This document shows, piece by piece, positions 1 through 8,535 of a stretch of 32,931 nucleotides of DNA (positions within the stretch are counted from its first letter, which is position 1; each line of letters opens with the position of its first letter). The translations under genes were made by a program, and so were the position numbers. The DNA comes from an uncultured Blautia sp. (GTDB lineage Bacteria > Bacillota > Clostridia > Lachnospirales > Lachnospiraceae): assembly GCA_934371915.1 (NCBI GenBank), contig CAKROE010000021.1, forward strand, positions 1 to 32,931, given 5' to 3'. The notes under the pieces are model-generated. The model was given only the letters and a program-made list of their open reading frames with translations. It had not been told where the DNA came from and searched no databases.

Positions 1-156
1 GGTTTCCATATAATGCTTCAAAAACTTCTTGTTCAAACTTATCACTTCCTTTCAGGCAAAGAAAAAGACGCAAGCCATATTTTATGACTCACGCCTTACT
101 TCGCTCACAATATTCTATTTTTATCAGTTACCTGCCAGATTGATTACTGGCATTCC

Positions 157-504
157 TTATACATAAATCAATTCTTTCAGGATAATCTCTTCTGCAATCG
201 CTCTGTGCTGATTGGCTGCTCTTACCCATGTCATCTGATTTTTCTCCTTATCTGGCAGTGGTTCTTTTTCTTCCAACTGCTTCAGGAGCACTTCTTCCCG
301 TTCTCTGGCTGCCTTGTCCACTTCCAGAAGATGCCCTCCAATGGAATCCTGTAAAAGCATCACCTGATACGTTGAATTCCGATGGTTCTTCAGATAATCT
401 CTGCGTAAGAATCCATATTTGCCAAGTTGTTCCATCTGCTCACCGGATTTATAGGTGAGGTTCGGAATCAGGTATCCATTTACATTTGTATAAGTCAGTT
501 TCAT
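157..504 (-). CDS. tnpV: TnpV-type transposon-encoded protein
   Basis: A 115-aa protein that I recognise as the TnpV family, small proteins of unknown biochemical role carried on Clostridia transposons and integrative elements. The family pattern is visible: an N-terminal segment with YLIPNLTY, a central YGFLRRDYLKNHR block, a charged helical middle rich in Glu/Lys, and a C-terminal AEEIILKELIYV. I chose the ATG at 504 because family members begin with M-x-[IL]-T-Y and because GAGAGG and AGGG purine tracts precede it; the frame stays open to 561 but that stretch does not look like the family. No transposase or recombinase is present in the window, so this is either the edge of an element continuing to the left or a remnant. 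The 200 bp between this gene and the next hold nothing recognisable. Confidence 0.8.
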   Translation of the reverse strand: MKLTYTNVNGYLIPNLTYKSGEQMEQLGKYGFLRRDYLKNHRNSTYQVMLLQDSIGGHLLEVDKAAREREEVLLKQLEEKEPLPDKEKNQMTWVRAANQHRAIAEEIILKELIYV

Positions 505-699
505 ATCCCTATGACCTCTCTTTCGTTTAAACTGTTGTCTGTAACAGAACCAACTGTTCATGTTACGTCATTGCTACAAATCTTTCTTTCCATATCATTT
601 TGAATCCAACCCGGGCAGATTTTCTTCAAAATCATGGTGAAAGTGCTTCGTTTCTGTGTTTGGAAAATGAACGGAAACACTTGATTTTACTGACTTTCT

Positions 700-2463
700 T
701 CAATGTAACCTTATTATAACGTCCTCCCCCCACCCCACACTTTCATTCGGGTACCGGTCAAACCCGGGCAGGGGCCGGGCACCGCGGCGGAGATATGCCT
801 TCACTTTTTCGCCCCAGAGAAAAGGATCGTTTCTGCGTGTGATACCCCATTCCATCATAAGGGCGGCGGCCCCTGTCACAAACGGTGTTGCAAAGGAAGT
901 CCCTGTCACTCCTGTGTAGCCGCCTCCAACCGACGGTGCAGAGATGTCGACCCCCGGCGCAACCAGATCCGGTTTGGGATAATACATATTTCCTCCGCCC
1001 CGCCCGGAAAAATCCGCATATGCGTTAAGCCTTGAATCATATGCTCCCACGGTGATCACCTTCGCTGCCGTTGCTGGAATCGTCAAAGTCTCTGACGCAA
1101 CCGGGCGGTAAAACCCGGTCACCGTATTCAGGACCTTTCCACCCGGAAGCCACAGATTATAATCACCTTCTTTGATACGTCTGCCCTGCAGATGAATTTT
1201 CCAGACACCCGGAGTAAGATATATTCCCATCGGGATAAAGTCAAAATAAATCTCCTGTGTCACCTGAAAAGGTCCCGGTTTTCCATAGTAGATCAACAAA
1301 TCCGTTTCCCCTGTCCGATATCTCTGTGTCCCGATTTTTTCAGACAAAACCGGTAAATTTTCGCCGGCCGGTGTCTCAAGAAAAATTTCAATTTCATCTG
1401 CATAAGCTTTCCACAACTGCAGATTCAGTGTTGTCTCATAAGCACCAACACTCATTTCTACAATCTCGCTCTGCCCCTGCTGCAGTCTTCCTGCGGTATG
1501 GATACGGTCGTTTCCGTTGTTTCCACTTCCCACGCAAATGACAGACCGCCCCACATTTGCCACGTTGCTGATATAGGTCTCCAGAAGCGAATCCCCCTGA
1601 TGTGAACCATAATTATTTCCAAAGCTGATATTGATTGCGATCGGCTTCCCCATTGCGGCCGCCTGCCGCACAAGATAGTCGATTCCTTCCATCAGCTCCG
1701 TCGTCCGCGGAAAAGAATTTGCCCCTGCATTTCCCATCTTCACAACAAGGATTTCACTTTCATAAGCCACACCCCGATTCACACCGCCAGATGCCCTGCC
1801 GTTTCCGGCTGCAATGCCAAGCACTGCCGTTCCGTGTCCACTGAAATCTCCTGACGGAATCAGCGGACGCGCCACAGACGCCTCCTCGATATGCAATGCA
1901 ATAAGGCGCCTGCCTTCGGTTTCCCCAAGTACAAGCGCCTCATCTATTTCTTCTTTCGTATATTCAGTTCCTCTTGTATACCCTTCCGGTGGATTTCCAT
2001 TTATGCTCTGATCCCACAATCGTAAGATCCTGCTGCTGCCGTCCTCATTTCTGAAATCCGGATGAAAAAAGTCCACTCCCGAATCCACCACACCTACAAG
2101 GATTCCTTTGCCGGTCAGACCATTACTTCCGGCCTGTACCGGCAGGATACAGCTCGCCTCTCTCGCCTGAAAAGTTTCAAAATAAAGCCGTTTTGGTTTT
2201 TCAATAAATTCAATCTGCTCCCGGGCAGAATACGCCTTGATTTCCGACTCCGGTAAAGTCACCACTGCATAACCTCCCAGAAGCGGCACCACCTGAATCC
2301 CCTCACCGCCAAGTCCGCTCTCCGGACCACTGTACTTCACGATCACATCCCATAATCTTTCCGAAGAATCATATCCGACATTCAGATTTTCGGATTTTGC
2401 ACGTTCCTCTGGCATCGCATCCATCGCAAGATTCAAAAGGTTATCTATTTTCTGATCCGGCAT
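700..2463 (-). CDS. subtilisin-like S8 serine protease, Csp-like
   Basis: Subtilase of 587 aa from the ATG at 2463; an in-frame GTG at 2478 would add five residues, but related proteins as I recall them start near MPDQKIDNLL. With residues counted from that GTG, the catalytic triad is intact: Asp132 in VVDSGVDFFHPDF, His215 in SGHGTAVLGIAAG and Ser528 in GTSFATP, with oxyanion Asn320 in GSGNNGN. A roughly 130-residue insert between Asn320 and Ser528 reads as beta-strands, matching the jelly-roll insert of the CspA/B/C germination proteases. There is no signal peptide, so it is likely cytoplasmic or spore-packaged. An N-terminal 90-residue segment could be a prodomain. The neighbours (TnpV remnant, cstA) give no functional context. 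Subtilase identity is secure; a role in cleaving germination enzymes is only an inference from family resemblance. Confidence 0.9.
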   Translation of the reverse strand: MPDQKIDNLLNLAMDAMPEERAKSENLNVGYDSSERLWDVIVKYSGPESGLGGEGIQVVPLLGGYAVVTLPESEIKAYSAREQIEFIEKPKRLYFETFQAREASCILPVQAGSNGLTGKGILVGVVDSGVDFFHPDFRNEDGSSRILRLWDQSINGNPPEGYTRGTEYTKEEIDEALVLGETEGRRLIALHIEEASVARPLIPSGDFSGHGTAVLGIAAGNGRASGGVNRGVAYESEILVVKMGNAGANSFPRTTELMEGIDYLVRQAAAMGKPIAINISFGNNYGSHQGDSLLETYISNVANVGRSVICVGSGNNGNDRIHTAGRLQQGQSEIVEMSVGAYETTLNLQLWKAYADEIEIFLETPAGENLPVLSEKIGTQRYRTGETDLLIYYGKPGPFQVTQEIYFDFIPMGIYLTPGVWKIHLQGRRIKEGDYNLWLPGGKVLNTVTGFYRPVASETLTIPATAAKVITVGAYDSRLNAYADFSGRGGGNMYYPKPDLVAPGVDISAPSVGGGYTGVTGTSFATPFVTGAAALMMEWGITRRNDPFLWGEKVKAYLRRGARPLPGFDRYPNESVGWGEDVIIRLH

Positions 2464-2538
2464 AACTGATCCATTCACTTAAATACTTACTTATATAATA
2501 CACAATGTCTCGTAATGTTATTCTTTTACAAAGATTTT

Positions 2539-4236
2539 TTATGCTGTTACTTTTTTATCATCTGTTTTTTCAAACAGTTTCTTAACGCCCTGGATTGCAA
2601 CCAGGACACCGAGTATCAGCAATAATACTGCAAATACAAGCTGTAAGGTGTTTCCAAGATCAAGACCTGTTGTTACAAGTGCTTTGGTAAGTTTTGTGAT
2701 GGTCATGCCAAGTGCAGTAAAGGTAACTGCCATCATAAATACCATCGGAATCCAGAGCATGCAGCCCTGACGTTTTGTTTTCTTTAAGAATACAGCGCAG
2801 GCTACAAGTGCAAGTACGGATAACAACTGGTTTGCGGAACCAAACAGCGGCCAGATTTCCGCATATCCGACTTTTGTAAGCATGTATGCAAGTACCAGTG
2901 TGATAATTGTTGCAAAATATTTGTTTGTTACGACTTTTAAGAATGGGCTCATATTTCCTTCGTCTGTATCAGAATCAAGGAAAAATTCCTGGAAGGACAG
3001 ACGGCCCACACGTGCTACAGAGTCAAGAGATGTCAGCGCAAATGCTGATACCGCAAGGTTGATCAGTGTAAATACAAGTGAATGTGGCAGACCAATTACA
3101 GAAAGGAAGTTTGCGATAGCTCCTGCAAAAATCTGCGGCTGTGTTGTAAGTCCTTGTGCTGCTGCCTCACCGTTTGCAAAAGATGCAACTGCGATCAGTG
3201 CGATAACGGCAAGCATACTTTCCATAAGCATGGCACCGAATGAAACCGGAAGCATGTTCTTTTCATTTTTGATCTGTTTGGATGCTGTACCTGAAGATAC
3301 CAGTGAATGGAAACCGGAAACTGCACCACATGCGATCGTTACAAATAAAATTGGGAACATGTACTGTCCATCTACGTTAAAGCTTGTAAATGCCTTAAGG
3401 TTGCAGGATGGATTTGCAACAAATACACCGATAACTGCGCCGACGATCATAAAGATGAGCAGATAACTGTTCAGATAATCACGTGGCTGAAGCAGTGCCC
3501 ATACCGGAGCAACACTGGCTACCAGAATGTATGCAAAAATGATGATATGCCATGTATCAAGGCTTACATACATCGGGAAATTAAGTCCGAGTACGATTGC
3601 AACTACAAGTAATACAATTGCAACTGCTGTATTGATCCATTTATTAAATTTTGTGTATTTAAGGAAAAAACCAAGTACAACTGCTTCCAGGATGAACAGC
3701 ATGGAAGTTGTTGCAACAGCTCCGTTTGCTGCTACTTTTGTCAGTTCCCCTGCATCGTTTGCAACGAATCCGTTAAAGGTTCCTGCTACAACATCTGCAA
3801 ATGCGGCAACGACCAGAATGCAGAACAGCCAGCAGAATAAAAGGAATAATTTCTTTCCTAACTTACCGATATATTCTTCAATAATATAACCGATTGTACG
3901 TCCTTTATTTTTTACAGATGCATACATAGATGCAAAATCCTGTACTGCTCCGAAGAATACGCCGCCAATAAGGATCCAGAGTAAAACCGGCAGCCATCCG
4001 AAGATTGCGGCCTGAATCGGTCCGTTGATCGGGCCTGCACCTGCGATTGATGCAAACTGATGTCCGAATACCACATTTGTATCCGCCGGTACATAGTCGA
4101 CTCCGTCTTCCATTTCGTATGCCGGAGTTTTGGCTTTTGGGTCAATGCCCCATTTGTTCTGGAGATAACGGCCATACAGAAGATATGCCCCACCGAGCAC
4201 TACAATGGCTATTACCATCATTAAGATTCCACTCAT
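2539..4236 (-). CDS. cstA: carbon starvation protein CstA, peptide/pyruvate transporter family
   Basis: Integral membrane transporter of 565 aa with about 15 hydrophobic segments. The CstA hallmark is near the N-terminus: FGHQFASIAGAGPINGPIQ, followed by GAVQDF and a lysine-rich loop NKGRTIG. Characterised relatives import peptides (CstA) or pyruvate (BtsT/CstA) and are induced by carbon limitation; the substrate here is unknown. The open frame extends upstream to 4452, but that part is the T-box leader, so the start is the ATG at 4236, preceded by GAAAGAGGG. It is shorter than the roughly 700-aa enterobacterial proteins, as usual in Firmicutes. Expression is probably gated by the upstream T-box, which suggests coupling to amino-acid (isoleucine) supply rather than to carbon alone. 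Confidence 0.93.
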   Translation of the reverse strand: MSGILMMVIAIVVLGGAYLLYGRYLQNKWGIDPKAKTPAYEMEDGVDYVPADTNVVFGHQFASIAGAGPINGPIQAAIFGWLPVLLWILIGGVFFGAVQDFASMYASVKNKGRTIGYIIEEYIGKLGKKLFLLFCWLFCILVVAAFADVVAGTFNGFVANDAGELTKVAANGAVATTSMLFILEAVVLGFFLKYTKFNKWINTAVAIVLLVVAIVLGLNFPMYVSLDTWHIIIFAYILVASVAPVWALLQPRDYLNSYLLIFMIVGAVIGVFVANPSCNLKAFTSFNVDGQYMFPILFVTIACGAVSGFHSLVSSGTASKQIKNEKNMLPVSFGAMLMESMLAVIALIAVASFANGEAAAQGLTTQPQIFAGAIANFLSVIGLPHSLVFTLINLAVSAFALTSLDSVARVGRLSFQEFFLDSDTDEGNMSPFLKVVTNKYFATIITLVLAYMLTKVGYAEIWPLFGSANQLLSVLALVACAVFLKKTKRQGCMLWIPMVFMMAVTFTALGMTITKLTKALVTTGLDLGNTLQLVFAVLLLILGVLVAIQGVKKLFEKTDDKKVTA

Positions 4237-4295
4237 AATATCTGCCCTCTTTCTTATGTAATCATTTATATCTGTCTCACAGGTATTTCTGTAAA

Positions 4296-4600
4296 ACAAA
4301 AAAAAGCCCTTGCTATCCTTACGGATAACAAAGGCGGAATTTTCCGTGGTACCACTTTGTATTATCATATTTATCACTAAATACAATCTCTTAGTGCTGT
4401 CTGTATAAACAGCCTCTTCTGTAACGTGAAGACTACGTCCCAGCTTACTCAAACTCTTTCTTATTCAGTGGGATGCTCCCGGGTGATATCACAAAATACT
4501 TTCTGCCGCTTCTCAGCAACTGCGGCTCTCTGTAATCCGGTTTCCTTTTGTGACCTGTCCTGATCTATGCATTTCTCTTTTTTATTTATCTAATGTTTTA
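4296..4600 (-). promoter_or_regulatory. T-box riboswitch leader of cstA, probable tRNA-Ile specifier
   Basis: Read on the minus strand, this leader contains the T-box parts in order. There is a stem I with the AG-bulge block AGAGAGCCG (4531-4523). Next comes a distal-loop-like GTTGCTGAGAAGCGGC. The 3' side of the specifier loop reads GTGATATCACC after TTTTGTG, which pairs with CACAAAA on the 5' side. The antiterminator T-box sequence is AAAGTGGTACCACGG (about 4358-4344), and a terminator with a U-run follows. The codon placed at the specifier position, followed by a purine, is AUC (4487-4485), which is isoleucine. The UGGU bulge would pair with ACCA of a tRNA whose discriminator base is A, consistent with tRNA-Ile. 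Uncharged tRNA would favour the antiterminator and cstA transcription. T-box identity is strong; the specifier assignment is a manual reading. Confidence 0.88.
4298..4335 (-). terminator. T-box-controlled intrinsic terminator
   Basis: On the minus strand a 13-bp stem (GCCTTTGTTATCC with GGATAGCAAGGGC, three G-U pairs, loop GTAA or similar) is followed by eight U residues. It lies between the T-box sequence and the cstA start, which is the standard place for the T-box terminator. The 5' arm can instead take part in the antiterminator together with the T-box bulge. Confidence 0.9.
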
Positions 4601-4623
4601 CTCCTTTTTTGATAAAATATCAA
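4595..4623 (-). promoter_or_regulatory. candidate cstA promoter with palindrome over the -35
   Basis: On the minus strand TTGATA (4623-4618) and TAAAAC (4600-4595) are 17 bp apart just upstream of the T-box leader. The -35 is one half of a perfect palindrome TTGATA-TTT-TATCAA at 4609-4623, which could be an operator. The -10 is poor, so this is a tentative assignment. The 100 bp between here and the next gene (4624-4720) are AT-rich and show nothing else. Confidence 0.4.
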
Positions 4624-4720
4624 CAGCAGATTTGAACACAATTCACAATTTTATTATTCATTTTTTATGCAATTTGCGCATTATCTTTCCATTGCACTTT
4701 TAATCAATCTAATTTTTAAC

Positions 4721-5170
4721 TTACCGAAGCAGATTGTTTGCTGTTACCCATTTACTGTAAGCTCCGTAAACAGTTTTACCACCTGACTTCTTGTAGGCAC
4801 GAACCCTTATTTTAGCTTTGTAAGTATCAGAACTGCTGAACGTAGCCAGGCACTTTTTGGTTCGGATTGTTCTTTTCCATGGAGAACCACCTGAATAGGT
4901 TACTATCTGAACCTGATATCCGGAAGCTCCTTTGACTTTTTTCCATGTAGAACGATAGTAACAGCCGGTTACTGTAGGTGGTGCACTTTTGTAAAATTTG
5001 AATTTTGTCGGTTTTGTTGTTCCAACTTTCACTTTTTTTGCTTTTTTTCTGGTTGAAGTAGTCTGAGTTGTTGTTTTTGCAGCCGCTCCCGCAGTGACCG
5101 GTACACTGCCTATACACATACATGCGACCAGTAACATAATGATTGTTTTTTTGATGCTTTTTTTGTTCAT
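4721..5170 (-). CDS. small secreted FN3-like protein
   Basis: A 149-aa exported protein. Residues 1-30 are a signal peptide (Lys-rich start, hydrophobic IIMLLVACMCIGSV, then AGAAA). A Thr/Lys-rich linker follows, then a single beta-rich domain from about residue 65. That domain has the pattern ASGYQVQI ... YKAKIRVRAYKKSGGK ... GAYSKWV, which matches a bacterial fibronectin-type III fold and closely resembles the C-terminus of the 550-aa protein at 10622-12274. The mature protein is strongly basic, so binding to anionic wall polymers is plausible but unproven. The start is fixed by AGGAGG 8 nt before the ATG. It is monocistronic and lies behind the promoter module at 5203-5301. Confidence 0.8.
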   Translation of the reverse strand: MNKKSIKKTIIMLLVACMCIGSVPVTAGAAAKTTTQTTSTRKKAKKVKVGTTKPTKFKFYKSAPPTVTGCYYRSTWKKVKGASGYQVQIVTYSGGSPWKRTIRTKKCLATFSSSDTYKAKIRVRAYKKSGGKTVYGAYSKWVTANNLLR

Positions 5171-5202
5171 ATTTTTTTCCTCCTGATTTTTATTTCTTTT
5201 AA

Positions 5203-5236
5203 TATATAGACAACGTATATTTGAAAAAAGTTTTAT
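5203..5236 (-). promoter_or_regulatory. ECF-type promoter element, copy A
   Basis: On the minus strand AAAC (5233-5230), then exactly 18 bp, then GTCTATATA starting with GTC at 5211-5209. This is the layout of an ECF sigma promoter (AAC in the -35, CGTC/GTC in the -10). It is repeated at 12323-12347, 15087-15110, 18396-18420 and 20666-20690. It lies about 35 bp upstream of the ATG of the secreted FN3 protein. Confidence 0.6.
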
Positions 5237-5272
5237 TATTTTTAAATTTTTATATATTTTTTCTTGTTATAG

Positions 5273-5301
5273 ATTTTATAACATCTACATTTAATCGTCA
5301 A
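5273..5301 (-). promoter_or_regulatory. sigma-A type promoter with inverted repeat, copy A
   Basis: On the minus strand TTGACG (5301-5296), 17-bp spacer, TAAAAT (5278-5273). The -10 sits inside the inverted repeat TAGAT-N8-ATCTA. The same arrangement recurs at 15142-15170 and 18462-18490, each followed 40-50 bp downstream by the ECF-type element. Confidence 0.7.
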
Positions 5302-5329
5302 TGACATAATCGTTACTGAAAAATTTTTA

Positions 5330-5358
5330 TTGACATTTCAGAAAAAAACGCTTATTAT
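5330..5358 (+). promoter_or_regulatory. promoter of the SGNH hydrolase gene
   Basis: TTGACA (5330-5335), 17-bp spacer, TATTAT (5353-5358), which is close to the sigma-A consensus. A transcript starting near 5365 excludes the long upstream frame of the hydrolase and supports the ATG at 5420. Confidence 0.75.
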
Positions 5359-5419
5359 TTTTATAACATATTTAATCGGTATGTTTATATGGTTTTATTT
5401 GAGTAAGGAGCGTGATCTC

Positions 5420-6061
5420 ATGAATATCTTATGCTTTGGCGATTCTAATACCTGGGGATACAAGCCGGATAAGACCGGCCGTTTTGATAAAAAAACAAGA
5501 TGGACCGGGCTTCTGCAGCAGAAACTCGGTCCGGAATATCATATTATAGAAGAAGGTCTTTGCGGAAGAACGACTGTTTTTCAGGATGAACTCCGCGAAA
5601 GCCGCCGCGGGCTGGACATGATCGGTGTCACTGTGGAAATGCACAATCCTCTCGACCTCGTGATCATCATGCTTGGAACCAATGACTGCAAAAGCCGCTA
5701 CGGTGCTTCCGCCAGCGTTATTGCCAGAGGTCTGGATCAGGTGATCCGCAAAGCACGCCTGAACGCCTCGCAGCATTTCGATCTGCTGGTGATTTCACCG
5801 ATTCATCTGGGACATGGTGTCGGAGAACCGGATTTCGATCCGGAATTTGATGAAAAATCTGAATCTGTTTCCAGAAATCTCGCAAACGAATATCGTAAGG
5901 TTGCACTCCAGAATCATGCTGCTTTTTTAAATGCTGCAGATTATGCACTTCCAAGTGTTACTGACCGTGAGCATCTGGATGAAAAAGGTCATGCTTCCCT
6001 CGCTGATGCAATTTACGATAAAATCACTGCCCTGCAGAAAGGTCTCTCAAATGTAATCTGA
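5420..6061 (+). CDS. SGNH/GDSL-family hydrolase, arylesterase-like
   Basis: A 213-aa cytoplasmic esterase of the SGNH superfamily. Block I is ILCFGDSNTWG with nucleophile Ser9. IIEEGLCGRTT follows, then block III MLGTNDCK (Asn88), and block V DREH with Asp182 and His185 completes the catalytic set. The order and spacing resemble the Mycobacterium smegmatis arylesterase/acyltransferase group (IEEGL.ARTT, DLVIIMLGTND). The substrate cannot be told from sequence. The frame is open from 5330, but that part overlaps the promoter; AAGGAG lies 9 nt before the ATG at 5420. It has no signal peptide. It stands alone on the plus strand and converges on enolase with only 16 bp between stop codons and no clear terminator. 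Confidence 0.9.
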   Translation: MNILCFGDSNTWGYKPDKTGRFDKKTRWTGLLQQKLGPEYHIIEEGLCGRTTVFQDELRESRRGLDMIGVTVEMHNPLDLVIIMLGTNDCKSRYGASASVIARGLDQVIRKARLNASQHFDLLVISPIHLGHGVGEPDFDPEFDEKSESVSRNLANEYRKVALQNHAAFLNAADYALPSVTDREHLDEKGHASLADAIYDKITALQKGLSNVI

Positions 6062-6077
6062 CAAAGCAAATGAAATA

Positions 6078-7412
<1,335 letters not shown>

Positions 7413-7426
7413 CTAACTTCATAGTT

Positions 7427-7455
7427 AGTATAGACTAATTCGCGCGGTCATGCAA
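7427..7455 (-). promoter_or_regulatory. eno promoter
   Basis: On the minus strand TTGCAT (7455-7450), 17-bp spacer, TATACT (7432-7427), a good sigma-A match. Overlapping the start region is a small perfect hairpin CTAACT-ATGA-AGTTAG (7413-7428) at the 5' end of the transcript, which may stabilise the mRNA. Confidence 0.75.
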
Positions 7456-7534
7456 GATTTTTCCTGTTGTTTTATTGAGAATAAAAATCACTCTGTTATT
7501 GTTCACAGATAATATCACACTTATATTTGGAAGC

Positions 7535-7570
7535 AAAAAGGTCACCGGGAGCTTTTCTCTCAGTGACCTC
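7535..7570 (-). terminator. terminator of the MATE-AEC operon
   Basis: On the minus strand AGGTCAC (7569-7563) pairs with GTGACCT (7545-7539). An inner GAG/CTC extension is present and a run of five T follows. It lies about 36 bp beyond the AEC stop codon. Confidence 0.8.
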
Positions 7571-7605
7571 TTACATTTAATATTAATATTCATTTTTAAT
7601 CGAAT

Positions 7606-8535
7606 TTACATCACATACTGCAAGAGCCAGCACACAAACGGCAGAGTTACGATTCCACATACTGTTGTAATAAAAACGCCTCCGAGCGCATAATCTCCAT
7701 CCAGCCCTGATGCATTCGCCATCATCACGACGGCTGTCATTGTCGGCATTCCTGTGATCAGCGCCATCGCAAGCCGTATCTCCGCATTAACCGGGAAAAA
7801 TCCAAGTACAAGAAACATCAAAATCGCCGCAAACAGCATCCTCACAAGCACAATTCCGTACAGGGAAATTTCTTTCAGATATCTTTTCAACGGAAGTTCT
7901 GCAAAAATCCCACCTATGTAGATCATTGCCAGAGGAGATGCCGTAGCACCGATTTTCTGAAGTCCGGTATCAAGAAGCGACGGTATCCGTACTTTCGTCA
8001 GCATCAAAATCATTCCGATCAAAATCGCCACTGTCGCAGGATTGATCAGTTTCTTCGGATCAAATCTTCCGCTTCCCTTTGGCGTCGTCAGCTTTACTCC
8101 CAGTGTCCAGAGCATAAACTGATCAAAAATCATAAATACAGAAACATACAAAATCCCATTCTCAGGAAAAATATTTGAAATCACCGGAACTGCCATAAAT
8201 CCGATGTTTCCAAACAGCATCATCGCCTGATAGATTCCGGCACGGTTTTCTGTCAGATGAAAAATTCTCGTCATTCGGAAGCTGATCAGAAACATCACTG
8301 CATAGAATCCCGCTGCAATCAGTAAAATGGGCCACGAACCAAACAAAATTTCTTTGTTTACACCATCAATGATATTGATAAAGATCATCACCGGCAGCGC
8401 CATTTTGATTACGAATTTTGAGATTGGTTCCAGCGTTTCTTTATTTAATACCTTCGTCCGGACAAGAATCACTCCCGCCAGAATATAAATTACAAAAAGT
8501 CCGATCTGCTGCAGTAATATCTCAAATGTTGTCAT
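7606..8535 (-). CDS. AEC-family (auxin efflux carrier type) transporter
   Basis: A 309-aa membrane protein with about ten hydrophobic segments in the 5+5 layout of the AEC family, bacterial members of which move malate, malonate or other organic anions. Family features include an N-terminal helix with the LNKETLEPISKFVIKMALP type block and a C-terminal block with small residues (GMPTMTAVVMMANASGLDGDYALGGVFITT). Substrate unknown. The ATG at 8535 lies inside the 3' end of the MATE gene, a 14-bp overlap that implies co-translation; no strong ribosome binding site is seen, consistent with coupling. Both genes end at the terminator at 7535-7570. Confidence 0.88.
   Translation of the reverse strand: MTTFEILLQQIGLFVIYILAGVILVRTKVLNKETLEPISKFVIKMALPVMIFINIIDGVNKEILFGSWPILLIAAGFYAVMFLISFRMTRIFHLTENRAGIYQAMMLFGNIGFMAVPVISNIFPENGILYVSVFMIFDQFMLWTLGVKLTTPKGSGRFDPKKLINPATVAILIGMILMLTKVRIPSLLDTGLQKIGATASPLAMIYIGGIFAELPLKRYLKEISLYGIVLVRMLFAAILMFLVLGFFPVNAEIRLAMALITGMPTMTAVVMMANASGLDGDYALGGVFITTVCGIVTLPFVCWLLQYVM

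Noticed and set aside
1..150. Partial frames at the left edge on either strand
   Set aside because: Two short minus-strand frames and one plus-strand frame run off the edge; none is long enough to recognise or choose between.
2882..3889. Long plus-strand frames opposite cstA and similar long frames opposite enolase and the kinases
   Set aside because: They are antisense shadows of well-identified genes, with low-complexity Ser/Thr/Phe composition and no ribosome binding sites.
4237..4452. The upstream part of the open frame before cstA as an N-terminal extension of the transporter
   Set aside because: It is the T-box leader read as protein; the ATG at 4236 has the ribosome binding site and the family N-terminus.
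5330..5419. A hydrophobic N-terminal extension (signal anchor) of the SGNH hydrolase
   Set aside because: That stretch contains the gene's own promoter (TTGACA-N17-TATTAT), and the family start is at 5420 with AAGGAG.
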